Of a DNA stretch of 64,000 nucleotides, positions 36,757 to 45,408 are shown in pieces. Numbering within the stretch: the stretch's first letter is position 1; each line of letters opens with the position of its first letter. Location: assembly GCF_031127905.1 (NCBI RefSeq), contig NZ_JARXIC010000014.1, forward strand, positions 1-64,000, given 5' to 3'. This DNA is from Thalassobacterium sedimentorum (GTDB lineage Bacteria > Verrucomicrobiota > Verrucomicrobiia > Opitutales > Coraliomargaritaceae). The translations under genes and the position numbers were made by a program. The notes under the pieces are model-generated. The model saw nothing but the letters and a program-made list of their open reading frames with translations, searched no databases and was not told the origin of the DNA.

Positions 36757-38403
36757 CTACTCTTCGTTGAGTAGCCAATCGATATAGAGTGTTGCGGTCC
36801 ATCCATAGTCGTGGACGACTTGATGACTTCTGTCTCTGGGAATGTTTTTTCCTTTTCTTAGGAGGGCAGGTGGTTCAACTTCGAGTTTATCATCGAAGTA
36901 TTCGAAGAATGTACCCCATTTTTTACACGTGCGTTCTATTTCCGCTAAGGTCTTTGTGCGGATCATTTCAGCTTCGGTGTTGTAGCCATAGCGACGAAGA
37001 CCGCGGGCGATCATCCAGTTGATATTGATCCACGTGGGGCCGCGCCACATGTCCTTCGAGTAGAATGATTCCGTATCTGAACTGACGACGGAGGGGACGG
37101 GGAAGGCTGTTCCGAAGGTGTTGGGATTTGTTAGATGCTCGGCCAAACGCGACGCGCGGCGTGCGTCGGGTGCGCCACAGTAGAGAGGGAGGAAGCTTGA
37201 ACTTGAAAAGACTTTGCTCAGTTTTCCATTGCTCTGATCGAGATCAAGATAGAGTCCATCTGTTTCTGACCATAGCTTCTCGTTAATTTTGCTACATAAG
37301 TCTTTGTGGTGTGTTTCCCATTTTAGGGCTTCGTCCTGCATGCCAAGTTGTGAGGCAAATTGAGCCAATATTTCGTATTCGCCTGCCTGATACGCGTTGA
37401 AGTCGGTTGCGTCTAATGCGATGGTTTTATCAAATCGAGGTGAGTTGTCCATTCCGCTTTCGCCACTTCTACAGTCAGGATTGTCTTCGATGTACCATTC
37501 TAGTAAACCTGCCCCGTCTTTATCTCTGTGGGCTGCGTTCCAATCGACGTAAGCGCAGAGTTGTGGGTAAATCGTCTCGAGCCAGCTAGTGTCTTGGCTT
37601 TTTTCGAAAACGAGCTGAGCCGCCAGTGCTAGAACGGGCGGTTGCGTGATTTCGGAGCATTCATCGGGGCTGGCCATATGTGGTATGAAGCCGTCCGCAT
37701 TTTGAACGGATAGCATGGCGCTTAACATTTCTTGAGCAAGTTGAGGGGCAATATGACGCCAACCGATCGCATGAAATGCAGAATCCCACAGCCACATGTT
37801 TCGATGCGGCCAACGATCTGGCGTTGTCCATGCGGATTGTATCTTCCCTTCGGGAGAGCAGACTTGTCCTTTCATTTGGGAGAGCGCTCGAATGAAAGAA
37901 TACTGAGCCTTCTCAGTTACATTGCGACCGTGGATTTTGTTTTCTTGTAACCAGTGCAGACGTTCCGCTGCGGTTGAATCGAAACTGAGATTGATGAGTT
38001 TAGGGGAAAAATGGGTTGTGTTGCCGATCAATGTTTTATCGCCATTCTTAAATGTCAGTAGTTCCGGTGCGTTTTCTTTGAATTCAATTGGCCCTTCTAG
38101 CAATAAGTGATGGGCGTCGATTAATACTCCGCGAATGGATTCTCCGTTTTCATTGTATACTTCAAACCAGTCGTTGGTGATACGGCTTTCGATGATTGGG
38201 CCTGTGAGCGTGAAGCTTAATTGTAATTCAGCTGGGTGGCAGATGGATAGGCCATCTTTAGTCGTTCGTATGATAATTCCCTGCCTGTAATCGGTTAGAC
38301 CATCGAGATGTGAGAATGCGATGATGTTTCCGCTATGCCATGTTGATGCAGGTGGTACTAGAGATCGACGGGATATTAAGCAGGCATTGGAGATATTTTT
38401 CAT
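36757..38403 (-). CDS. GH63/GH37-like (alpha/alpha)6 glycosidase
   Basis: 548 residues from ATG 38403; the ATG overlaps the stop of the upstream gene by four bases (ATGA), which argues for this start over the longer frame to 38529 and for translational coupling. N-terminal beta domain, then an (alpha/alpha)6 barrel with RNMWLWDSAFHAIGW, MDNSPRFD, DMWRGPTWININWMI and HDYGWTATLYIDWL, the landmarks of GH63/GH37-type glucosidases and mannosylglycerate hydrolases. No signal peptide. Exact substrate is not clear. Confidence 0.78.
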   Translation of the reverse strand: MKNISNACLISRRSLVPPASTWHSGNIIAFSHLDGLTDYRQGIIIRTTKDGLSICHPAELQLSFTLTGPIIESRITNDWFEVYNENGESIRGVLIDAHHLLLEGPIEFKENAPELLTFKNGDKTLIGNTTHFSPKLINLSFDSTAAERLHWLQENKIHGRNVTEKAQYSFIRALSQMKGQVCSPEGKIQSAWTTPDRWPHRNMWLWDSAFHAIGWRHIAPQLAQEMLSAMLSVQNADGFIPHMASPDECSEITQPPVLALAAQLVFEKSQDTSWLETIYPQLCAYVDWNAAHRDKDGAGLLEWYIEDNPDCRSGESGMDNSPRFDKTIALDATDFNAYQAGEYEILAQFASQLGMQDEALKWETHHKDLCSKINEKLWSETDGLYLDLDQSNGKLSKVFSSSSFLPLYCGAPDARRASRLAEHLTNPNTFGTAFPVPSVVSSDTESFYSKDMWRGPTWININWMIARGLRRYGYNTEAEMIRTKTLAEIERTCKKWGTFFEYFDDKLEVEPPALLRKGKNIPRDRSHQVVHDYGWTATLYIDWLLNEE

Positions 38404-39887
38404 ATTGAATGATGCGACTCGAGGATCGTGAGTTGGCGAGCGGGTAGGTTGCCTTCGCGGCAGAGAGGGTTGATGATGTTTTTTTCGAGCGGAAGCGCTG
38501 GATCGTCCCATGATGGTAAGAGCGACCATTCTGTGTTGTTTAGGGTAGAATTGCCGAGTTCAGGAGATTCGAGAGTGAATTCGAAACTTTCGTCGGAATT
38601 GTTGATTATAATGACTCGTGCTTGTTGAGTGATGGGGTCTTGCACGCAAGTTGCCCAGACGCGTTGATGAGGTGAGTCATCTAGGGTGCCTCCTTTGATT
38701 GAAATCGGTATGATGTGGGCTTGTTTGGGCACACTACTCATGGCGCGTCCGAGTATGTCGAAGGCGGGGCGGTGGGGGCTGGCTTCCTTTTTCCAGTTCT
38801 TGTGCTCGATGTCCCATGTGTCAATGAGTTGCCACTGTCCATCAATGTCCCCTCTGTTGGTGAAGCTCCATCTGCTGAATCCGTCGATACCAGCTCGGAG
38901 GGATCGAATCAGGAGCTCTGTGTCCTTGATCGCTGATAGCTCGTTTCCAGGGGCTGAATTGTCGGCACCAAATCCGTAAGTCATACTGCCGACTTCCGTT
39001 AAATAAAAACCCTTATCGGCTGAGTGGGCTTCCTTGCAGTAGCGGGCAACGAGCTTGTCAATGCGCTCGTGAATGGGATACTCGTATGGTGTGCTGGGGG
39101 CGCAGTGGTCAAAGATGGAGTTGTAGCTGTGGAAGTCAATGTCATCTACATTTTGAAACCAAGCTTCATTGGCTAGGCGTTCATATACGGGCATGTCAGT
39201 TTCGTCTGGTCCCATTAGACGCACTGAAGGGTGTTCGATTTGCAGACGTTTTCTTACTAGAGCGCAGGCCTTGTTGAGATAGTCGTATTGGAGGTCTTTG
39301 GAGCGCTCTCGGTCTCCTTCTTCACGCAAAATACGATACGATTCAGGGGTGTGCCACCACCAGTATCCAGGCTCATTGATTATGTTGACCCACTTGATAC
39401 AGGTGTAGCCACGTCGAGTGTAGAGTTCATCGAGTAAATGCATCCAGCCTGTTGTGAAGGCGTCGAGGTCTGCGGGTGCAGAATATGTTTCCATTGCAGG
39501 GTCGCCGCGGAATGCTTCGAAGCTGTTCCAGTTGATGCCACCCCACTGTTGTTGGAGTAGCACGTCGGCTCCGTTGCGCTGAGCCCAAGCGCAGATGCGA
39601 TCTAGGATCTGCATTTCAGGCGAATCCCAATTGTATGCGCCTTTTTCGGGCTCGAATTGTTGCCACTCAAATTCGAGCCGAATGAGACTTAGTTTGAGCT
39701 GGCTGGCATAGGATTCGATCGATTTCCACAGTGGTTCATGAGCTGGTAGAAGTGGTGGCTGCCCCCCGAATGCGCTCCCTCCGTGGCCTGTCGGTGCATT
39801 TAAGATCGAGTGCCATGAGGCGCCGACACCGCTGCGCATTTGGTGAGTCGGGGCTGAGCCGAGTTTAAAAAGGACATGCTGATTCAT
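38400..39887 (-). CDS. Clan GH-A glycoside hydrolase (GH5/GH39-like)
   Basis: 495 residues from ATG 39887; a start at 39953 would add a 22-residue hydrophilic tail with no support. TIM barrel with IRLEFEWQQFEPEKG, acid/base Glu172 in NIINEPGYWWW and nucleophile Glu298 in FYLTEVGS, then a C-terminal beta-sandwich. No signal peptide. First gene of the three-gene minus-strand operon, divergent from a LacI gene with a 16-bp palindrome between them, so it is probably repressed by that regulator. Confidence 0.8.
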   Translation of the reverse strand: MNQHVLFKLGSAPTHQMRSGVGASWHSILNAPTGHGGSAFGGQPPLLPAHEPLWKSIESYASQLKLSLIRLEFEWQQFEPEKGAYNWDSPEMQILDRICAWAQRNGADVLLQQQWGGINWNSFEAFRGDPAMETYSAPADLDAFTTGWMHLLDELYTRRGYTCIKWVNIINEPGYWWWHTPESYRILREEGDRERSKDLQYDYLNKACALVRKRLQIEHPSVRLMGPDETDMPVYERLANEAWFQNVDDIDFHSYNSIFDHCAPSTPYEYPIHERIDKLVARYCKEAHSADKGFYLTEVGSMTYGFGADNSAPGNELSAIKDTELLIRSLRAGIDGFSRWSFTNRGDIDGQWQLIDTWDIEHKNWKKEASPHRPAFDILGRAMSSVPKQAHIIPISIKGGTLDDSPHQRVWATCVQDPITQQARVIIINNSDESFEFTLESPELGNSTLNNTEWSLLPSWDDPALPLEKNIINPLCREGNLPARQLTILESHHSI

Positions 39888-39985
39888 AGGCTTCTTTTCT
39901 TGATTCTTGTTCTTGTGGAATGGGAATTCATCGCATTGTTGTGTAATTATCAATATTTTTATTGTAATTTCCGCAAATTCATAAT

Positions 39986-40001
39986 TAAGTTTCGAAACTT
40001 A
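39986..40001. promoter_or_regulatory. LacI-type operator palindrome
   Basis: Perfect 16-bp palindrome TAAGTTTCGAAACTTA with a central CG, the usual form of LacI/GalR-family operators, in the 181-bp gap between the divergent GH-A gene (39887) and LacI gene (40069). Likely the binding site of that LacI protein, controlling both directions. Confidence 0.7.
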
Positions 40002-40036
40002 CAAAACGCGTGGAATTGTTTTTGGATGAAAAGCTG

Positions 40037-40065
40037 GGTGTTTTGGGGTGTTTTGGGGTGTTTTT
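40037..40065 (+). repeat. 10-bp tandem repeat in the leader of the LacI gene
   Basis: GGTGTTTTGG twice and then GGTGTTTTT, ending three bases before the ATG at 40069. It occupies the place of the ribosome binding site. Such a repeat can change length by slippage and alter expression. Confidence 0.6.
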
Positions 40066-40068
40066 GAT

Positions 40069-41079
40069 ATGAATATAAAGTCGATAGCTAAGATTTCAGG
40101 AGTCTCCGTTGCTACGGTCTCGCGTGTGCTTAATAACGAAAGTGGAGTTAGTGAGAAACTGCGGCTTCGGACGCTATCTGCGATCGAAGGACGGGGGTAT
40201 CAGCCTCGGGAAAGTTCGACTCGTCGCGCTCGGATTGCGATGGTGGTAGAGCCTGGGACGCCGACCTTTGACAATTTCTTTGCTCAAATTTTTACTGGTA
40301 TTTCGAGTTATGCTTTTGCGAATAATGTAGAGACGACTTTATTGTATCACGCTCAAGGGGATGTCGGGGAGCTCGATGTGGTGGAGTTGCTTCGTAAGAA
40401 GCGCTGTAACGGGGTTATATTTCTCTCTCCATTAAGTCGTGAGCGTGCGGAGTCTCTTGTTGAGGCTCGTATTCCAGCGGTCGTTGTGGCCAGTCGCTGT
40501 GAGGTTCCTGGTGTCGGCTTTATTGATTGCGATTCTCGTCGAAGCGCGTATGAGCAAACTGAATATTTAATTCGCCTTGGTCATCGCCGTATCGGATTTC
40601 TTTGTGGTTCGCTCGACGGGATTATTGACCATCAGGAGCGACTGGATGCATATAAACAGGCACTTGCGGATTCGGATATTGAGCTTGAGCTGGGGTGGGT
40701 GATTCCGCATGTTCCAACGGATGTCACTGAACGGGCAGGCTATGATCAAGCCAATCAATTGCTCGACTGTCACTCCGATGTGACTGCTATTTTTGCCACG
40801 AATGATGCGATGGCCTATGGAGCGATTAGTGCCTGTGTCGAGCGCGGCTTGCGAGTCCCTGAAGATGTTTCGGTTATCGGTCACGATGATAATCCAACAA
40901 GCAAATATTACAATCCATCTTTGACGACGACTCGGCAGCCACTGCGCGACATGGGTACCGAGGCAGCCCAGTGGGTCGATCTTAAGCTGAAGGGAAAGCT
41001 CGATACGATGCCTAGTAAAGTGATTCATGGCGATCTGATCGTTCGCCGGTCCTGTGCCCCTGTCAAAATTTCTAGCTGA
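40069..41079 (+). CDS. LacI-family transcriptional regulator
   Basis: 336 residues from ATG 40069. N-terminal helix-turn-helix SIAKISGVSVATVSRVLNNESG, hinge, then a periplasmic-binding-protein-like sensor (RIAMVVEPGTPTFDN, GVIFLSPL, RIGFLCGS, ATNDAMAYGAISACVERG, VIGHDDN). Genes of the glycosidase operon lie behind its divergent promoter. The PEP-CTERM/GH cluster follows on the same strand 48 bases later, so it may control both and link them to one substrate. Confidence 0.9.
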   Translation: MNIKSIAKISGVSVATVSRVLNNESGVSEKLRLRTLSAIEGRGYQPRESSTRRARIAMVVEPGTPTFDNFFAQIFTGISSYAFANNVETTLLYHAQGDVGELDVVELLRKKRCNGVIFLSPLSRERAESLVEARIPAVVVASRCEVPGVGFIDCDSRRSAYEQTEYLIRLGHRRIGFLCGSLDGIIDHQERLDAYKQALADSDIELELGWVIPHVPTDVTERAGYDQANQLLDCHSDVTAIFATNDAMAYGAISACVERGLRVPEDVSVIGHDDNPTSKYYNPSLTTTRQPLRDMGTEAAQWVDLKLKGKLDTMPSKVIHGDLIVRRSCAPVKISS

Positions 41080-41127
41080 ATGAGTTCAGTATATTATCCA
41101 ATAAAAACCAAACCAAACCCAAACCCC

Positions 41128-41886
41128 ATGAAATACAATAAATTCGCATTATCCTCAATTATACCTACATTTGCTGCGCTCTTTGTTGGCGCTGTGACTG
41201 TAAATGCCGATAGCTTTTTGCTTTCTGATAACACTTTGCTTGGTGGTGTTAATGCTACGCATTACCCCGATGGTATTACCGCGGCAAATGCTATAGCGAC
41301 TGGTGCTACCTACACATACTTGACTGATGCTGAAACATCCGGGATTGGAGATACCGATTCAGGCATATTAACAAATGACGCTAGTTTTGGAAAGCTGACA
41401 GAAGGTCAGAATTTGCGAGTTGGTGGCACAGGTGGTCCGATCGGATCGTGGCAGCCGCAGAGTGGGGCGACTGTATTGTTCGACCTGAAAGATACTTATT
41501 ATATTGATGCAGTTAATTTCTCGGTGAGCACTAATGGGAATGCTGGAATTGCTACCTATGAGGCCTATGTGAGTACCGACAACGTTACTTATACAGCACT
41601 CGGCACATGGTCTGGAGAAAAGACGGTCTTAGATAGCGGTGAAACTAATCCTGGACTAAACACACAGGTCAGTATTACTGCTGCAGCCTTAGAAACTGAA
41701 GCTCGCTACGTGAAGGTGTATTTGAGCCATTGGAATTCGGATCATACTGTTCGCGAGTATAATCAGCTCGCATTAGGAGAGGGAGCTGTTTGGGGCACAT
41801 CGATTATTCCTGAGCCTTCTTCCTTTGCGCTTGTTTTAGGCGCGATGGCTCTGTTTGTGCGACTGTCTGTAGTGCGTCGTCGCTAA
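41128..41886 (+). CDS. PEP-CTERM surface protein made of one discoidin-like carbohydrate-binding domain
   Basis: 252 residues from ATG 41128, preceded by an A/C-rich leader of AAACC units. Signal peptide to about residue 27 (VTVNADS). Residues 30-225 are a discoidin-like domain that lines up with the repeats of the GH at 45409: GATYTYLTDAETSGIGDTDSGI against GATYRWINT...GRGNTDAAL, then LRVGG, VLFDLKDTYYIDAVNFS, YEAYVSTDNVTYTALGTWSG, ARYVKVYLSHW and NQLALGE. The tail IPEPSSFALVLGAM...RRR is a PEP-CTERM sorting signal. Inference: cell-surface glycan binding with the same specificity as the secreted enzyme encoded downstream. Confidence 0.87.
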   Translation: MKYNKFALSSIIPTFAALFVGAVTVNADSFLLSDNTLLGGVNATHYPDGITAANAIATGATYTYLTDAETSGIGDTDSGILTNDASFGKLTEGQNLRVGGTGGPIGSWQPQSGATVLFDLKDTYYIDAVNFSVSTNGNAGIATYEAYVSTDNVTYTALGTWSGEKTVLDSGETNPGLNTQVSITAAALETEARYVKVYLSHWNSDHTVREYNQLALGEGAVWGTSIIPEPSSFALVLGAMALFVRLSVVRRR

Positions 41887-41989
41887 AGGAATCGCCTTCA
41901 ATACAGACCGTTTTGATTTGTGGCTCATCTCCCTTTTATTCCTTCTTCGGAGGAGTTGTGCTAATTCGGTTTGATTAACATCTTAGATT

Positions 41990-42706
41990 ATGAAACGTAA
42001 AGACTGTCTGCATGTTAATCGATGCACCGCGTTCACTCTAATCGAATTGCTTGTCGTTGTTGCTATTATAGCTATATTGGCGGCGATACTTTTGCCGGTG
42101 ATTGGATCAGTTCGTGGTAGTGCTAATCAAGTGGCTTGTGCGAGTAACCTGCGAGAAATCGGGGTTGCGTTTAATTTATACCTTGCTGAACACAATGGTC
42201 GTTATCCAGCATTTACAGGGGCTATGTATAACTGGGGCGGTAAACGCGGTAGCTGGGGAGGGCCAGAGGCTGAAGACCGTGCGTTATATCCTTACATTTC
42301 AGATATAAACGTCTTTCACTGTCCTGCAGATATGGGTGATCGGCCTTCATCCACTTCTTCATTGTTTGATCGTTCAGGAAATAGTTACTCCGTATCTAAC
42401 TCTGCCGAGCGTGGTGTTTTGGCAACCGAAACCAGCGGATCCAGACTCGGAGTTTCTGGAATTTACAACTTACTTGAGAATCCGTCACGCACAATTCTCG
42501 CATTTGACCACACCGTACGAAACGGTGAAGGAGGTTATATGGGAAACTCAGTTTTTTGGCATCCGAATGATACGAGTAATGTATTACTTGCCGATGGTCA
42601 TATTACAGTGTTCAGCCGAGAGACTGTGGAGACCTATGTCAATCCAGTGAATCCACCTGGATATACGTGGGGGTGGTCCGCTTGGAGCTCTGGATCTCAG
42701 TGGTGA
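41990..42706 (+). CDS. Prepilin-like protein with H-X9-DG-type tail
   Basis: 238 residues, ATG 41990. Short basic leader, then the prepilin signal CTAFTLIELLVVVAIIAILAAILLPVIG with the Glu at +5, a middle domain beginning CASNLREIGVAFNLYLAEHNGRYP, and an H-X10-DG variant (HPNDTSNVLLADGH) near the end. Lies 103 bases after the PEP-CTERM gene and 77 bases before the first secreted GH, the same position as the prepilin-like genes at 14110 and 57555. Confidence 0.87.
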   Translation: MKRKDCLHVNRCTAFTLIELLVVVAIIAILAAILLPVIGSVRGSANQVACASNLREIGVAFNLYLAEHNGRYPAFTGAMYNWGGKRGSWGGPEAEDRALYPYISDINVFHCPADMGDRPSSTSSLFDRSGNSYSVSNSAERGVLATETSGSRLGVSGIYNLLENPSRTILAFDHTVRNGEGGYMGNSVFWHPNDTSNVLLADGHITVFSRETVETYVNPVNPPGYTWGWSAWSSGSQW

Positions 42707-42783
42707 TCATGGGCCTCATTTTTTTAATCTACGAATGCTATTAATAGAGAATCTAGAGATTCTATAGCCAGCTTTTTACAATT

Positions 42784-45318
42784 ATGAAACATTTTTCTAT
42801 ATTTGCCCTATCCTGTTTTCTTGCGTCAGCAGCTGTCGCTACGCCTGTGCCTGGGAATTACGACTATCCTGAGCAACCGGGAAGAGATGCTCTGCTTAAT
42901 ACGGACCCGAGTCGAGGCTTGCTCAATGATGGAAGGGCAGGCGTTGATGGACCGAGCGCTGTCTGGGGGGAGTGGGGCGTTCGCGAGTTCCTCGTGGACT
43001 GGAATTTCGGGCAGCCGATGCAGGTCGACTCGATTGTGCTGACTATCACACGCGCCAACGAAAGCTCGCAGGATGTTCATCCTCAATTGTTGAAACTATA
43101 TCCAGCGTTGACGTCGGGGGGCGGTTATTCGGCACAGCCGCTCTATACTATTGAAATCCCTTTTCAGGCAGGGCGATTACAAAATGTTCGACTTGATCTG
43201 CCTGGAACGGGGCTTGCCGTTGCGCGTCTGCGTATGGCATTTGAAACGGATAAAAAGCAGATTGTTTTGAGTGAGGTCTCTTTTAATGGTCGTGCAGCAT
43301 CAAGGAATGATATTGCTGCGACTCAGCAGGCGATGAACAGATCCGTGAAGGCTATCGCCGAAGTGTCGAGTTCAATTCCATCATATCATTTTCCAGATCA
43401 AAATGGACTAGATCATCTAGTTAACACAGATCCAACTTATTCTGTGTTAACCGACGGTCATCAAGGCACCGCTGGAAATCAAGCCGTTTGGAGTAAGTGG
43501 GGGACAAAAGAGATGGTCGTCGATTGGGATTTTGGACGTTCTGTGCGTATCAAGTCCATGAAAGTCGCGATCGTGCACTCGAATCCCAATTCCGAAAATT
43601 CGCATGCGAGCGCAGTGAGTTTATATGGCCGCGATACAGGCTCTGAGTATCTGCTGGAACCAGACTTTCAAAGTGAAATTACTTTTGAGGCAGTTCCATT
43701 GCAAGAGGTGCGTCTAGTCTTTTCTGATGGAGGCATTGTGACTGATGCGTTTCGTACGGTGTTTCAAGCCGGACGTTTCCAAGTTGTTCTAAGTGAAGTG
43801 ACCTTTGAGCTTGAAGAAGCCACGAAGGCTGAGGCTGAGCAAGCGCAGCGTGCTCGTGAAAATGCTCAACCAGAGGTGTATGAGCCAGTCGTCTGGTTTC
43901 CGAGTTCTCTCTCTCCTGAGGCTCGAGTGTTCGGAGATTCTATTTTCGGAGTGTGTGGTCACTTTTTGCACACGAATGCATTCATGAGTCATGATAGTGA
44001 GCGTTTTAATAATCACTGGCGTCCGAGTCGCACGCTTCCGTGGTTAGTGGATGGTAATTTTAATTGGGTGCGTGAGACGCTCTATATGACACCATTCAAT
44101 GCGCAGGCAAATACGGAGGAGAAGTTGACTCAAAATCGTCAACGAGTTGAAGATTATATTCAGCGTTATCAAGATCGAGGGGTTAAAGTGCTACTCGCAC
44201 CGATGTTTGGTGGCGCTGCGGTGAATGAAGATATCAGTGAGTATGCCCAGTGGGTTGGATCGCTGGCTCGCCGATTCTCGGCTGTGCAAGCAGTTGAATT
44301 ACACAATGAGCCTAATTTAAAAGGTTTCTGGTTGGGAACGCCTCAACAGTTTGTCGATGCTGCACGTGAATTTGCAGGTGTTGTGAAACAGCAGGCACCC
44401 GAAGTCACGATTATTGCAGGTTCTTTTGCTGGATGGGGTGGGGCATGGAATCACCCTGACCTACGAGCGCTCGTTGCTGGAGATTCTGAGCTTGCGACTA
44501 AGTATGCCGAAGAGGTTTTTAAGTTAGGCTTGCTTGAATTTGTAGATGCGGTGAGTGCGCATCCGTACCGCGGAGTTTCCGCTCCAGAAGGTGGAGACGT
44601 CATTGAGTCTCGCACCGATCCAGAGGGCTTTGAGAAAGAGGTGAGTCGTTATCTCGATATGGCTCAAAAATATACGCCTGGAAACAAACGATTACCTCTT
44701 TATTTGACCGAGATCGGATATTCTGTCTCTGATCAGGGGTATACGAATGTGCCGGACGAAGCGCGTCAGGCGGATTATTATGCACGCACGATGTTGTTGA
44801 TGCTTGGGATGCGTCTGGATGGAGTGCCGCTGGATGGGGTGTTTTGGTACGATCTCAAACAGGATGAGGCTGCTGGTGATCATTATGAAAGTAATTTCGG
44901 TATTGTTAGCCCGAATGCTTCGCGTCCGCGTCCCGCATGGCTGACGGCAAGACGGGTAAATGAGTTCTATGCGAACAATGCTGATTTTGTCACTTATGAC
45001 AGCTCGAATTATTTGTCTTACGAGAACGGTGAGGAAGTCATCAAAAGTTACTTGTGGAGCCGTAAAAGTGACGAGGCATTGATAGTTCCTTTTTGGAGGA
45101 TGAATCAACTTCAGAAAAAAGACGTTGATTTTGACACGGTACTGACACTGCGTTTGCCGAATGGGGTAGATGGCGATAATGTAACGGTGCGTCTTCACGA
45201 TTTACACGAAGATCGATCACGAGAGGTTGGGGTTAAAAAAGCGGATTACGATAATGTCTTGATCATCCCGCTGCACGTGACGGCTCGTCCTGCCTGGCTG
45301 GAAATTATCGAGAATTAA
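42784..45318 (+). CDS. Secreted clan GH-A glycoside hydrolase with two discoidin-like domains
   Basis: 844 residues, ATG 42784, signal peptide 1-19 (ending AVATP). Residues 25-170 and 200-342 are two copies of a discoidin/F5-8-type domain (each begins YxFPxQxGLDxLxNTDP and has a W..WG..E..VDWxFG motif), then a charged linker 343-365, then the barrel 370-720 with acid/base Glu509 in VELHNEPNLKGFW and nucleophile Glu643 in LYLTEIGYS, and a C-terminal beta domain. Homologous to the next gene over the catalytic part. An extracellular polysaccharide hydrolase, family not assigned (GH39/GH5-like). Confidence 0.82.
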   Translation: MKHFSIFALSCFLASAAVATPVPGNYDYPEQPGRDALLNTDPSRGLLNDGRAGVDGPSAVWGEWGVREFLVDWNFGQPMQVDSIVLTITRANESSQDVHPQLLKLYPALTSGGGYSAQPLYTIEIPFQAGRLQNVRLDLPGTGLAVARLRMAFETDKKQIVLSEVSFNGRAASRNDIAATQQAMNRSVKAIAEVSSSIPSYHFPDQNGLDHLVNTDPTYSVLTDGHQGTAGNQAVWSKWGTKEMVVDWDFGRSVRIKSMKVAIVHSNPNSENSHASAVSLYGRDTGSEYLLEPDFQSEITFEAVPLQEVRLVFSDGGIVTDAFRTVFQAGRFQVVLSEVTFELEEATKAEAEQAQRARENAQPEVYEPVVWFPSSLSPEARVFGDSIFGVCGHFLHTNAFMSHDSERFNNHWRPSRTLPWLVDGNFNWVRETLYMTPFNAQANTEEKLTQNRQRVEDYIQRYQDRGVKVLLAPMFGGAAVNEDISEYAQWVGSLARRFSAVQAVELHNEPNLKGFWLGTPQQFVDAAREFAGVVKQQAPEVTIIAGSFAGWGGAWNHPDLRALVAGDSELATKYAEEVFKLGLLEFVDAVSAHPYRGVSAPEGGDVIESRTDPEGFEKEVSRYLDMAQKYTPGNKRLPLYLTEIGYSVSDQGYTNVPDEARQADYYARTMLLMLGMRLDGVPLDGVFWYDLKQDEAAGDHYESNFGIVSPNASRPRPAWLTARRVNEFYANNADFVTYDSSNYLSYENGEEVIKSYLWSRKSDEALIVPFWRMNQLQKKDVDFDTVLTLRLPNGVDGDNVTVRLHDLHEDRSREVGVKKADYDNVLIIPLHVTARPAWLEIIEN

Positions 45319-45408
45319 TTGCCTGGTCTAGTGGTCCGAAGCCGGCTTTGTTTCGAGTCCAGCGGGACGCGCAATTATTTTGTTCTAGTTCAATTCGCCA
45401 CAATAAGA

